NCBI RefSeq assembly: GCF_018390555.1 | Contig: NZ_JAHBGB010000027.1 | Location: 124,001-188,000 of the forward strand | From: Ancylobacter oerskovii | Lineage (GTDB): Bacteria; Pseudomonadota; Alphaproteobacteria; Rhizobiales; Xanthobacteraceae | Length of the DNA stretch: 64,000 nucleotides | Direction of reading: 5' to 3' | In this document: piece by piece, positions 55,941-64,000 of the stretch | Numbering within the stretch: position 1 is the first letter of the stretch | Layout of the letters: each line of letters starts with the position of its first letter | Notes under the pieces: generated by a model | What the model was told of the DNA's origin: nothing | Databases searched by the model: none | What the model saw: the letters and a program-made list of their open reading frames with translations, nothing else | Program-made: the position numbers and the translations under genes

Positions 55941-57214
55941 GGGCGGCGATGGCGATCCCTGCGCCGCGCTATGGCTGGTATGGCGACGATTTCACCGGCG
56001 CCACCGACACGCTGGCGACGCTGGCCGAGCGCGGCCGGCGCGCGCTGCTGTTCCTAGGCCTCCCGACGCCCGGGCAGCTCGCGGCGGCCGGCCCGCTCGA
56101 CGCCATCGGCATCGCCGGCGCCACCCGCACCCTGGCGCCGCCCGACATGGCCCGCGAGCTCGAGGCGGCCGGGCGCTTCTTCGCGGCGGCCGGCGTGGCG
56201 CTGCTGCATTACAAATGCTGCTCGACCTTCGACAGCGCACCGCAGGTCGGCAGCATCGGCGCGGCGGTCGCGGCGCTGCGCGGCTTCTTTCCCAATCCGC
56301 TGATCCCGATCGTCGGCGGCCAGCCCAATCTCGGGCGCTACTGCCTGTTCGGCCAGCTCTTCGCCGCCGCCGGCGACGGCACGGTGCACCGCATCGACCG
56401 CCATCCCACCATGAGCCGGCACCCGGTCACGCCGATGACGGAGGCGGATCTGCGCCTCCATCTCGGCGCGCAGGGGCTGGCGCCGGTGGTACTCGTCGAC
56501 TACCGCGCCCATGAGGCGCCGGACGGCCTGGCAGGTCTCCCGGACGAGGCCGGCGCGGTGCTGTTCGACGTGGCGCGCGAGGCGGATCTCGCGGCCATCG
56601 GCCGGCTCGTCGCCTCGCGCCTCGATGCCGGGCCGATGCTGGCCGTCGGTCCCAGCTCGGTCGCCCGCGCCCTGGCCGCGGCGGAGGCGACGAGCTCCGA
56701 CGCGCGGGCCCCCTCGCCGCCGCCCCGCGCGAAAGGTCCGGTGCTGGCGCTGGTCGGCAGCCTGTCGCCGGTGACCCGCGCCCAGGTCGAGGCCGCGCAC
56801 GGCTATGCGAGGATCGCCGTCGATCCGGGGCGGCTGCTGTCCGATGCGGCCCATGGCCGGCACCTGCGGAGCGAGGCGATCGCCGCCCTCGCCCGCGGCA
56901 ATGCGATACTGGTCACCGATCGCCCGGACGGCCCGCCCGTCGAGGCGGGTGCGGTGGCGACGGCCACCGGCAGGCTGCTCGCCGCCGTGATGGAGGAAGC
57001 ACGGCCGGCGCGGCTCGTCGTCGCCGGCGGCGACACCTCGACGATGGCGGTTCGGGCGTTGCCGATCTGGGGGCTTTCCTATCGCGCCGCCTGCGTTCCC
57101 GGCGCGCCGCTGTGCCGCGCGCATGCCGATCATCCCTGGCTCGACAGGCTGGAGATCATCCTGAAGGGCGGTCAGATGGGGCCGCGCGACTTCTTCGCCG
57201 CGGTGGGGCAATAG
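55937..57214 (+). CDS. DUF1537 four-carbon acid sugar kinase (OiaK-like)
   Basis: 425-residue kinase of the four-carbon acid sugar kinase family. The N-terminal substrate domain begins GWYGDDFTGATDTLATLAER (residues 13-32). The C-terminal nucleotide-binding domain shows VVAGGDTSTMAVRAL and LKGGQMGPRDFF. It should phosphorylate the sugar acid that the RuBisCO-like protein then splits or decarboxylates. The start overlaps the RLP stop (ATGA). Substrate is probably 3-oxo-isoapionate or a related branched acid. Confidence 0.88.
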   Translation: MRAAMAIPAPRYGWYGDDFTGATDTLATLAERGRRALLFLGLPTPGQLAAAGPLDAIGIAGATRTLAPPDMARELEAAGRFFAAAGVALLHYKCCSTFDSAPQVGSIGAAVAALRGFFPNPLIPIVGGQPNLGRYCLFGQLFAAAGDGTVHRIDRHPTMSRHPVTPMTEADLRLHLGAQGLAPVVLVDYRAHEAPDGLAGLPDEAGAVLFDVAREADLAAIGRLVASRLDAGPMLAVGPSSVARALAAAEATSSDARAPSPPPRAKGPVLALVGSLSPVTRAQVEAAHGYARIAVDPGRLLSDAAHGRHLRSEAIAALARGNAILVTDRPDGPPVEAGAVATATGRLLAAVMEEARPARLVVAGGDTSTMAVRALPIWGLSYRAACVPGAPLCRAHADHPWLDRLEIILKGGQMGPRDFFAAVGQ

Positions 57215-57269
57215 CGCCCCGCCACCCGCCGGGCCGCCGGGCCGCCGGCGGCAGGCCGGGACGGGCGAT

Positions 57270-57289
57270 GCGGGGAAGCCCCTCCCCGC
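57270..57289. terminator. Hairpin between convergent genes
   Basis: A 7-bp GC stem (GCGGGGA and TCCCCGC) with a 6-base loop lies between the kinase stop and the convergent Na/Pi protein. No T run, so this is a weak candidate. Confidence 0.4.
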
Positions 57290-57290
57290 C

Positions 57291-58946
57291 TCAGTTGCGC
57301 GCGATCCGGCTCGGCAGCAGCTCGCCGCTTCGCTCCAGGATCGGGTAGGCCGCGGCGGCGACGAGATGGCTGTTGATCAGCTTCATGTCGCGCAGCAGGT
57401 CCAGATACAGCGCGCTCGCCTGCGCGGTCGGAAGCTCGCTGTCCCGCAGCCCCTCGAAGTGCTGGAGGGTGGCGCGGGATTCCGCGTCGCGAAAGGCCAT
57501 CTTCTCGTCGCCCAGCAGCCGGGCGGCGCGGGGGTCCTCGGTCATGAACAGCGACGCCGCCGTGCGCAGATTGGCGATCAGCCGGTCCATCAGCGCCAGC
57601 AGTTCCGCCTGGCGGTCCGGCGGCAGGACCAGGCCGCGCTTCAATCCCTTGGAGGTGTGCGGCAGCAGGTAGCGATCGACGACGTCGCCGGCCTGTTCGA
57701 GATTCATGGTGAAGCTGAGGACCTCCTGCAGCCGGCGATGGTCGTGCGGCCCCAGTTCGTCGGGATCGATCGAGGTCAGATAGGCCTTGATGGCGGTGTT
57801 CAGCTGGTCGATCACGTCGTCCTGGCGCCGTGTCTCGGCGATCAGCCGGCGGTCGCCGCTGCGCAGCCCGTCGCGGGCGCCGGTGAGCATGGTCTCCAGC
57901 ACGTCTGCCAGCCGAAGCGCCTCGCGCGCGGCGCCGCCCAGCGCCACGATGGGCGTCTCCTTCGCCGCCGGATCGAGATAGAGCGGCCGGGAGGGATCGG
58001 CCCGGGCGCTACTGTCGGGCAGCAGGGCGGTCAGCATCCGCCCGAACGGCCCGAGCACCGGCAGGAAGACCACCGCCACCACGACGTTGAAGAGGGTGTG
58101 GAAGTCCGCGACGGCGCGGGCGTCGACCGGCTGGAGCGTGACCATGAAGCGGCCGATGGGCTGCAGCGCCGCCAGCGCGATGGCCACGCCGACCAGCCGC
58201 GTCAGCAGGTTGCCGAGCGGCACGCGCTTCGCCGCCGGATCGGTGCCGGCGACGCCTTCCAGCAGCGGGTTGATCGCCGTGCCGATATTGGCGCCCAGCA
58301 CCAGGGCGAAGGCGGCGTTGGGCGGCACCGCGCCATTCGCCGCCAGCGACATGACCAGCAGCACGACGGCCACGCTCGAATGCGCCGCCCAGGTCAGCCC
58401 GGCGGCCAGCAGCACGTCGAGCAGCGGCACGGTGGAAATGGCGCCGAGCAGGATGCGCAGGCTGGGCGCGTCCTCGTAGTCGCGCATGAGGTCGAGCAGG
58501 TTGTCGAGCGCCATCAGCATCAGGCCGAGGCCGATCAGCACCCGCCCGAGATCATGCGTCTGGGAGGACGAGTCCCGGCGGAACATCATCACGCCGACAA
58601 GGATGAAGGCCGGCGCCACCACGGCGATGTCGAAGGAGAGAAGCTGGACGATCAGCGTGGTGCCGACATTGGCACCCAGCATCACCGCCAGCGCCGGCAC
58701 CAGCTCCACCAGCCCGCCGGCCGCGAAGCCGGTCACCATCAGTCCCGTCGCCGTGCTGCTCTGCAGGAGGGTCGTCACGCCGAGGCCGGCGGCGAAGGCG
58801 CGCAACCGGTTGCCCAGCGCGGCGCCGAGTATCGATTTGAGCCGCGGCCCGAAGGCGCGCTGCACGCCGGTCTGCACCATGTGGGTGCCCCATAGCAGCA
58901 GCGCGATGAAACCGGCGAGGTCGATGAGGCTGGCGGGAAAGGTCAT
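57291..58946 (-). CDS. Na/Pi cotransporter family protein
   Basis: 551-residue membrane protein of the NptA/PNaS family. Two inverted repeats carry the phosphate-site motif: LLQSSTATGLMVTGFAAGG near residue 59 and WAAHSSVAVVLLVMS near 188. The C-terminal 200 residues form a PhoU-like helical domain. It moves phosphate with sodium, or works as a regulator of such movement. The start at 58946 is where the first membrane helix begins; the frame is open upstream without meaning. Confidence 0.88.
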   Translation of the reverse strand: MTFPASLIDLAGFIALLLWGTHMVQTGVQRAFGPRLKSILGAALGNRLRAFAAGLGVTTLLQSSTATGLMVTGFAAGGLVELVPALAVMLGANVGTTLIVQLLSFDIAVVAPAFILVGVMMFRRDSSSQTHDLGRVLIGLGLMLMALDNLLDLMRDYEDAPSLRILLGAISTVPLLDVLLAAGLTWAAHSSVAVVLLVMSLAANGAVPPNAAFALVLGANIGTAINPLLEGVAGTDPAAKRVPLGNLLTRLVGVAIALAALQPIGRFMVTLQPVDARAVADFHTLFNVVVAVVFLPVLGPFGRMLTALLPDSSARADPSRPLYLDPAAKETPIVALGGAAREALRLADVLETMLTGARDGLRSGDRRLIAETRRQDDVIDQLNTAIKAYLTSIDPDELGPHDHRRLQEVLSFTMNLEQAGDVVDRYLLPHTSKGLKRGLVLPPDRQAELLALMDRLIANLRTAASLFMTEDPRAARLLGDEKMAFRDAESRATLQHFEGLRDSELPTAQASALYLDLLRDMKLINSHLVAAAAYPILERSGELLPSRIARN

Positions 58947-59098
58947 GCGGGCGAGCAAATGCCTTTTCGCCCGGCGGGGCAAGGGCCTACAGAAGCCCGC
59001 CCCCGCCGCGCCGGCGAAGCTGCCGGCCGGTCGCGGCGGACGGGTGGCCTGCCCGCCCCGGCGGCGGTCCTGCTGCCGCCGGGACGCGCAATCGAGGC

Positions 59099-60748
59099 TC
59101 AGCGCGGCGCGAGGCGCTCCATGTCCTGCAGGCGCTTCATCGCCGCCTGCTGGCGCAGCATGCCGTAATTGATGCCGCTGGGATTGAGCGTGCTGCCTTC
59201 CTGGTAGGGGAAGTCGTTGAAGTCGGCGAAGAACTCCTTGATCTTGCCCTGGATCGGCACCAGCAGCCACATGTTGCGGCCGAGGAACTCCACGGCCCCG
59301 CCGCCCTCCTTCATGCCCCGCTCATAGGGGTCCATCCTGAGATTGGCGATCAGCGCCCAGCTCGGCTGCTCGCGCACGGCGGTGGCGATGTTGCCCTCGC
59401 TGGCGACGGCGAAGCTCAGCTTCCAGTCGTTCCAGCGTATGGCGTTCAGATTGCCGCCCTGGTCGAAATAGTACATCACGTCGCGCGGTGGCGTCTTGGC
59501 GGTGCCCTTCAGGAGCTCGGTCAGGTCGTAGCCGTCGAGATGCACCTTGAAGGTCTTGGTACCGGCCTGGAAGCCGGTCTTCATCTTCTCCTTCAGGTCC
59601 GGCAGCCCCGCCGCGGTGGCGAAGGTCGGCATCCAGTCCATCAGCGTGACGATGTCGTTGATCTGCGAGCCCGGCTTCACCACCCCCGGCCAGCGCACCA
59701 TCATCGGAATGCGCATGCCGCCTTCCCAGGTGGTGCCCTTCTCGCCGTGAAACGGGGTCATGCCGCCATCCGGCCACAGCGCAAGCTCGGCGCCGTTGTC
59801 GGTGGTGTAGAGCACGATGGTGTCGTCGGCGATGCCGAGATCGTCGAGCTGCTTCAGCAGCTGGCCGACATGCCCGTCATGCTCGGCCATGCCGTCCGCC
59901 TCGATGCCCTTGCCGGTCTTGCCGTTGCTCTCGGGCTTGAGGTGGGTGAAGACGTGCATGCGCGTCGCGTTGAACCACACGAAGAACGGCTTGTCCGCCT
60001 TGTGCTGGCGGTCGATGAAGTCCTTGGCGGCGCCGAGGAACTCCTCGTCGATCGTCTCCATGCGCTTGGTGTTGAGCGGCCCGGTATCCTCGATGCGCCC
60101 GTCGGCATGGGAGTGGATCACCCCGCGCGGCCCGTACTTCTTACGGAAGTCGGGATCCTTCGGGTAGAAATAGCCCTCCGGCTCCTCCTCGGCATTGAGG
60201 TGGTAGAGATTGCCGAAGAACTCGTCGAAGCCGTGAGCGGTCGGCAGGTGCTGGTCCTGGTCGCCGAGATGGTTCTTGCCGAACTGGCCGGTAGCGTAGC
60301 CGCGCGTCTTCATCACGTCGGCGATGGTGGGCATCCAGTCGGCGATGCCGTGGGGATCGCCGGGCATGCCGATGGTGAGCAGGCCGGTGCGGAACGGCTC
60401 CTGCCCGAGGATGAACGAGGCACGGCCGGCGGTGCAGCTCTGCTGGCCGTAGCTGTCGGTGAAGATGGCGCCCTCGGCGGCGATGCGGTCGATATTGGGG
60501 GTGCGGTAGCCCATCAGCCCCATCGTGTAGGCGCTGATCTGCGAGATGCCGATGTCGTCGCCGAAGATGACGAGGATGTTCGGTTGCTTGCCGGAGGCCG
60601 CGCCGCCGGCGGCGGGCTGCCCCTGCGCCGCGGCCTGCGATGCCGTGGCCATCGTCGCAGCCGCCGCGACCAGCGCGGTCGAGCCCGCCAGCAGCGAGCG
60701 GCGGCTCATCGTGCCGTTCGTGGGCGTGCCGGTATCGTCCGTAGACAT
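59099..60748 (-). CDS. Tat-exported arylsulfatase-like sulfatase
   Basis: 549-residue sulfatase. A twin-arginine signal (MSRRSLLAGSTALVAAAATM) is near the N-terminus. The metal-binding part begins VIFGDDIGISQIS, and the formylglycine site is CTAGRASFILG with Cys near residue 105. Compared with the common CxPSR motif, proline is replaced by alanine and serine by glycine, while the Arg is kept. Other active-site pieces are GKNHLGD and YTTDNGAE. It hydrolyses sulfate esters in the periplasm, given a maturation factor from elsewhere. Confidence 0.88.
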   Translation of the reverse strand: MSTDDTGTPTNGTMSRRSLLAGSTALVAAAATMATASQAAAQGQPAAGGAASGKQPNILVIFGDDIGISQISAYTMGLMGYRTPNIDRIAAEGAIFTDSYGQQSCTAGRASFILGQEPFRTGLLTIGMPGDPHGIADWMPTIADVMKTRGYATGQFGKNHLGDQDQHLPTAHGFDEFFGNLYHLNAEEEPEGYFYPKDPDFRKKYGPRGVIHSHADGRIEDTGPLNTKRMETIDEEFLGAAKDFIDRQHKADKPFFVWFNATRMHVFTHLKPESNGKTGKGIEADGMAEHDGHVGQLLKQLDDLGIADDTIVLYTTDNGAELALWPDGGMTPFHGEKGTTWEGGMRIPMMVRWPGVVKPGSQINDIVTLMDWMPTFATAAGLPDLKEKMKTGFQAGTKTFKVHLDGYDLTELLKGTAKTPPRDVMYYFDQGGNLNAIRWNDWKLSFAVASEGNIATAVREQPSWALIANLRMDPYERGMKEGGGAVEFLGRNMWLLVPIQGKIKEFFADFNDFPYQEGSTLNPSGINYGMLRQQAAMKRLQDMERLAPR

Positions 60749-60797
60749 CTGTCTCTCTCCTTCGTGCTCTACGTTGCCTGCGACAATTTTCTTGTTT

Positions 60798-62111
60798 TCA
60801 TGCACTTGCCTCCCGCCGGCCCTGCCGGGCCGGCATGGCGGGGTTGAGCGGCGGCAGCGCCGCCGGCACCTCGGCCGACGGCGGCCGCCGGCGAAGAGCG
60901 TCGAGGCCGGCCAGCAGCCGGCGTGAATCCTCCGGGGTCCATCCCCCCGGGCCAGCGGCTCCCGACGGCCCGGCGAACAGCGCCGCCTGCAGCGCTTCCG
61001 CCTCGCGGTTCGCCGTCCGCCGCCGCGACGGCGGCAATTGGTCCGCCCAGGCGCGGAAGTCGCGATAGATCGCAGCGGCATCGGCGCCGGCACAGGCGCG
61101 CCGCAGCGCCGCGAAGGTCGCGCGCTCGGGCTCGGCGCGCCGGGCCCGCAGCCGCCGCGCTCCCAGCCAGGCGCCCCATCCCAGCGCGCCGAGCGCCACG
61201 AGGCCGAGCCCCGTCCAGGCGAGTCCCGTCCAGGCGAGCCCCCGCCCCGTCCAGTGCCGGCCACCGCCGGCCGCCGCCGCGCCCGCCTCGACGGCCACCG
61301 TCACCGCCGGGGCCGTCGCGGTGTCCAGCCGCTGCGTGCCGAGGTCCCACCAGGGCTGCACCACCGCCGGCAGCACGAAGGAACCGCCATGCTCGAACAC
61401 ATAGGTGACGCGATCGGTGCGGCGGCCGGTGACGACGCCGCGATTGCTGCGGTCCTCGATATCCGGCGGGTCGGCATAGACGCGCACTCCCTCGGGCGCC
61501 GCGAAGGCGAGGTCGCGCATGGCGAGGCCCGGCACGTCCTCGGCGCTGCGGATGAGGGTCCGCACCACCGCGTCGCCGGCCTTGAAGCGCCCGGTGGGCA
61601 CCGGGTCCCATTGCTCGCCGAGGGTCAGCCGGCGGGTGGCGACCACCGGCTGCGAGACGTCGACGCCCGGCGGCACCATCACCTCAAGGCGCAGCGCCTG
61701 CCCCTGCGCCCTCCCCGTCTCGCCGCCCTCGCGGTCGAGCAGCGTCACGGCGGCCGGCGGGATGTCGAAGGCGCCGCCGCGACGCGCATAGAGGGCGAAC
61801 TCGAAACGCTGGCCGACATAGCTTTGGCTGTCGATACTCTCGCGCATCGTCGTCCCCTGCGTCTCGAAGCGGAAGATCTGCAGGCCGGGCACGTCGGGCA
61901 GGCTCACCCGCGGCGGATGCGGCATCTCGCCGGGGAACAAGACATCGACATAGAGCGCGACATGCTGGCCGACCACGATGCCGTTCGCGGAATCGGCGCT
62001 CTGGCGCACCACCACGCCCGGCGGGGCGGGCGCCGCCGGGGCCCCGGCCTCCTGCGCGGCGAGCGGCAAGGCGAGGCCCAGCAGCATCAGAAGGACCAGA
62101 AGCGCCCTCAT
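60798..62111 (-). CDS. batD: BatD-type protein
   Basis: 437-residue envelope protein of the aerotolerance operon. A signal peptide (MRALLVLLMLLGLALPLAAQ) is followed by beta-sandwich repeats (GQHVALYVDVLFPGEMPHPP, then YVFEHGGSFVLPAVVQPWWD) and one transmembrane helix near residue 300 followed by an Arg-rich cytosolic tail. It overlaps the TPR gene (ATGA). Start at 62111; no alternative is needed. Confidence 0.82.
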   Translation of the reverse strand: MRALLVLLMLLGLALPLAAQEAGAPAAPAPPGVVVRQSADSANGIVVGQHVALYVDVLFPGEMPHPPRVSLPDVPGLQIFRFETQGTTMRESIDSQSYVGQRFEFALYARRGGAFDIPPAAVTLLDREGGETGRAQGQALRLEVMVPPGVDVSQPVVATRRLTLGEQWDPVPTGRFKAGDAVVRTLIRSAEDVPGLAMRDLAFAAPEGVRVYADPPDIEDRSNRGVVTGRRTDRVTYVFEHGGSFVLPAVVQPWWDLGTQRLDTATAPAVTVAVEAGAAAAGGGRHWTGRGLAWTGLAWTGLGLVALGALGWGAWLGARRLRARRAEPERATFAALRRACAGADAAAIYRDFRAWADQLPPSRRRTANREAEALQAALFAGPSGAAGPGGWTPEDSRRLLAGLDALRRRPPSAEVPAALPPLNPAMPARQGRREASA

Positions 62112-62755
62112 GGCGCCGTTCCCCCGGCCGCGCCGGCGGGCGCCTGCTGCGCCTGCAACTGCCAGGCGAAGCGGGCGCGCAGAAAGTCCGCCGGCTCGGT
62201 GCGCACCCGCTTCAGCCAGAGCGCGCGCACCGCCTCGTCGTTCATCGGCCCGCCGGTCGTCTGGGTCTCCTGTCCCTCCTGGTTCTTCGCGTCCTTGTCG
62301 TAGACGATCTGGTCGGCGCCCTCGCGCTGGTCGCCGGCATCGGCGCCGGGCGCCTTCAATTGCTCGGCGCGCAGCGCCGCGATGCGGCGGTTGGCCTCGG
62401 CCTCCGCCCAGCCCGGGCGACGCTCCAGCGCATGATCGTAGCGCGCCACCGCATCCTGGTATTTGCCCAGCATCACCAGTGCATTGGCCTGGTTGAACGC
62501 GCCGTCGGCGGTGTCGATGGCGGCGAAACTCGCCTCCGCCGCCTTGAAGTCGCCGCCGCGGAACTGCGCCACCCCGCGCCACATCGGGTCGCGGAAGCTT
62601 TCGGCGGCGTCGGCGAAGCGCCCCTGCTCGAACAGATAGCGCCCGCGCTGGTCGGGGCTGGCCCACAGCCCGCGCCATCCGGCCATCCAGAAGCCGAGGG
62701 CCAGCGCCACGACAAGCACCGCACCGAGAAGGGCGAAGGCGCGTCCCGTCCTCAT
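62108..62755 (-). CDS. TPR-containing Bat-operon protein (BatC-like)
   Basis: 215-residue protein with one N-terminal membrane anchor (FALLGAVLVVALALGFWMAG) and tetratricopeptide-like repeats (YLFEQGRFADAAESFRDPM, LVMLGKYQDAVARYDHALER). TPR modules of this size sit between BatB and BatD in aerotolerance operons and probably join the VWA proteins. The start overlaps the previous stop (ATGA). Confidence 0.78.
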   Translation of the reverse strand: MRTGRAFALLGAVLVVALALGFWMAGWRGLWASPDQRGRYLFEQGRFADAAESFRDPMWRGVAQFRGGDFKAAEASFAAIDTADGAFNQANALVMLGKYQDAVARYDHALERRPGWAEAEANRRIAALRAEQLKAPGADAGDQREGADQIVYDKDAKNQEGQETQTTGGPMNDEAVRALWLKRVRTEPADFLRARFAWQLQAQQAPAGAAGGTAP

Positions 62756-63678
62756 GCCAGCACCCATCCGCGACGGAACCAGGCGAGCACCAGCAGGGCG
62801 AGCAGCGGCGTCAGCCAGTAGCCGGCCTCTTCCCAGCGCTCGCCCTCCCCCGGCGCCGGCGGCGGCGGGCCGGCGGTGGCGAGCACATGCGCCAGCCCCT
62901 GCACGTCGCCGTCGTCGAGGGTCGGCTCCACCCTGTCGGCATGCAGCGCCGCCGCCGCCGCGGCCAGCGCGGGATCGGCGGCGGCACGGTCCGGCGGCAG
63001 CATGGCGAACAGCGACACCGGCGCTCCCGCCGCGCCCTCGGCCATTGCCGGCGCGGCATCGGCGAACACCACGATCGAGCCGCCCTGTCCGCCGCGTCGC
63101 AGCACCTCGGCCGCCATGGCCACGGCGTCGGCGAGCGCGTCGCCCTGGCGCGGCATCAGGTCGGGCGCCAGTGCGCCGGCCATGGCGTTCAGCGCCTCGC
63201 CATCCGGCGTCGGCGGCAGCACGAGATGCGCCGAGCCGGCATAGGCGACCAGCCCGGTCGGCGCTCCCTCGCGCAGCTTGAGCAGGTCCGCCATCTTCTG
63301 CCGCGCGCGGTCGAGCCGGGTCGGGGCGAGGTCGCGCTCCAGCATCGAGGGCGTGACCTTGACGACGAACATCGCCGGGCGCGCCGCCTGCGCGAAGGGC
63401 GACGGCACCTGCCGCCAGCTCGGCCCCGCCACCGCGACGATGCCAAGGACCCAGGCCGCCAGCAGCAGGTTCTCCGGGCTCAACCGCCGCCGTCGCTCGC
63501 CGCCTATGGTGAGATGGCGCAGCAGCACCGGGTCGATCGCCTTGCGCCAGCGCGCCGTGGTGTCGGCCTCGCGCCGCTGCAGCCACCACAGGCCGAGCGC
63601 CGGCAGCGCCAGCACCAGCCACCACGGGCGCAGGAAATGGAACTGCGCGAGCGCTGCCGTCAGGGTGCCGCCCGTCAT
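62752..63678 (-). CDS. VWA-domain protein, BatB-like
   Basis: 308-residue membrane protein with N-terminal and C-terminal hydrophobic segments around a von Willebrand A domain. The metal-site DxSxS region reads KVTPSMLERD near residue 105, so the first Asp is replaced and MIDAS binding may be weak. Other VWA features are GLVAYAGSAHLVLPPTPDGE and SIVVFADAAPAM. It overlaps BatA and the TPR gene and belongs with them to the operon. Confidence 0.8.
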   Translation of the reverse strand: MTGGTLTAALAQFHFLRPWWLVLALPALGLWWLQRREADTTARWRKAIDPVLLRHLTIGGERRRRLSPENLLLAAWVLGIVAVAGPSWRQVPSPFAQAARPAMFVVKVTPSMLERDLAPTRLDRARQKMADLLKLREGAPTGLVAYAGSAHLVLPPTPDGEALNAMAGALAPDLMPRQGDALADAVAMAAEVLRRGGQGGSIVVFADAAPAMAEGAAGAPVSLFAMLPPDRAAADPALAAAAAALHADRVEPTLDDGDVQGLAHVLATAGPPPPAPGEGERWEEAGYWLTPLLALLVLAWFRRGWVLA

Positions 63679-64000
63679 GGCGCCGCCTCCGCCGCATGCC
63701 GGCGCGGCCAGCGCAGCAGCCGCAGCGCCTGCACCAGCATCGACAGCAGCGCCAGCGCCGCCAGCGGCAGCCAGTACAGCTCGACCTTCGGCTGGAAGGA
63801 AACCATGTCGACCTTGCGCGCCTCCACCTGGTCGAGCCGCGTATAGATCTGCGCCAGCTGGTCGCGGTCGAGCGCGCGGTAGAAGCCGCCGCCGGTCAGC
63901 TCCGCCACCTGCTTCAGCGCCGCCTCGTCGAGCTTCTCCTCTCCCGCCGCCGCCGGATCGCCCACCGCGACGGTATGGATGACGATGCCCTTGTCGTGCG
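63675..64000 (-). CDS. BatA-like VWA protein, C-terminal part
   Basis: Cut by the window end. The 108 visible residues contain the end of a VWA domain (GIVIHTVAVGDPAAAGEEKL, LDEAALKQVAELTGGGFYRA) and one C-terminal transmembrane helix (LYWLPLAALALLSMLVQALR). Typical BatA ending. It overlaps the BatB-like gene by 4 bp. The N-terminal half, including the metal site, lies beyond the window. Confidence 0.78.
   Translation of the reverse strand, partial: HDKGIVIHTVAVGDPAAAGEEKLDEAALKQVAELTGGGFYRALDRDQLAQIYTRLDQVEARKVDMVSFQPKVELYWLPLAALALLSMLVQALRLLRWPRRHAAEAAP

Overview
The window is about 64 kb of very GC-rich DNA, packed with genes on both strands. ATGA start/stop overlaps are frequent. Gene content points to an alphaproteobacterium of the order Hyphomicrobiales, perhaps a Xanthobacteraceae-type heterotroph: opgGH, glgX-treZ-treY, tripartite tricarboxylate and TRAP uptake systems, an acetoin dehydrogenase operon, a RuBisCO-like protein, and DUF995, DUF2934 and DUF2147 proteins. 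The taxonomic placement is inference from gene content and base composition. I saw no rRNA, tRNA, CRISPR array, transposase or phage gene.

Layout. 1-2446: end of opgG and all of opgH (periplasmic glucans). 2550-8976: glgX, treZ and treY, a glycogen-to-trehalose route joined by ATGA overlaps. 9055-11107: glutathione-dependent formaldehyde oxidation (class III alcohol dehydrogenase plus S-formylglutathione hydrolase), preceded by a possible coupled leader peptide. 11159-16905: a minus-strand block for uptake of an acid (TctCBA) and its cleavage and reduction (HpaI-type aldolase, tartronate semialdehyde reductase), with a divergent LysR regulator. 16925-24671: acetoin catabolism, with the sigma-54 activator AcoR divergent from acoX-acoA-acoB-acoC, an SDR and an AhpD-like protein. 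The intergenic region holds a clear -24/-12 promoter and a palindromic upstream activating site.

24765-31540: small proteins, then a minus-strand envelope-polysaccharide block (orphan OmpR-type regulator, UDP-glucuronate decarboxylase-like epimerase, a 33-codon coupled ORF, cellulose-synthase-like GT2, GH26-like hydrolase, DUF995). 31993-38569: a tightly overlapping eight-gene plus-strand operon (HAD phosphatase, class III aminotransferase, arginase-fold enzyme, SMR-type transporter, alpha/beta hydrolase, GNAT/FemAB-like acyltransferase, second SMR-type transporter, DUF2147). I cannot assign it to a known pathway, and it is the strongest candidate here for an undescribed system. 38775-43702: small and periplasmic proteins, including a pair of paralogous small proteins, an RcnB-like protein, a beta-propeller protein and a short prephenate dehydrogenase. 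44022-48188: a large winged-helix/NTPase regulator divergent from an MFS transporter.

48799-57214: a sugar-acid catabolic locus (LacI regulator, SDR, TRAP binding protein, fused DctQM permease, VOC protein, RuBisCO-like protein, DUF1537 kinase). It resembles the characterised apionate/3-oxo-isoapionate pathways but has a different gene complement. 57291-64000: Na/Pi cotransporter-like protein, a Tat-exported sulfatase, and the bat (aerotolerance) operon, cut by the window end.
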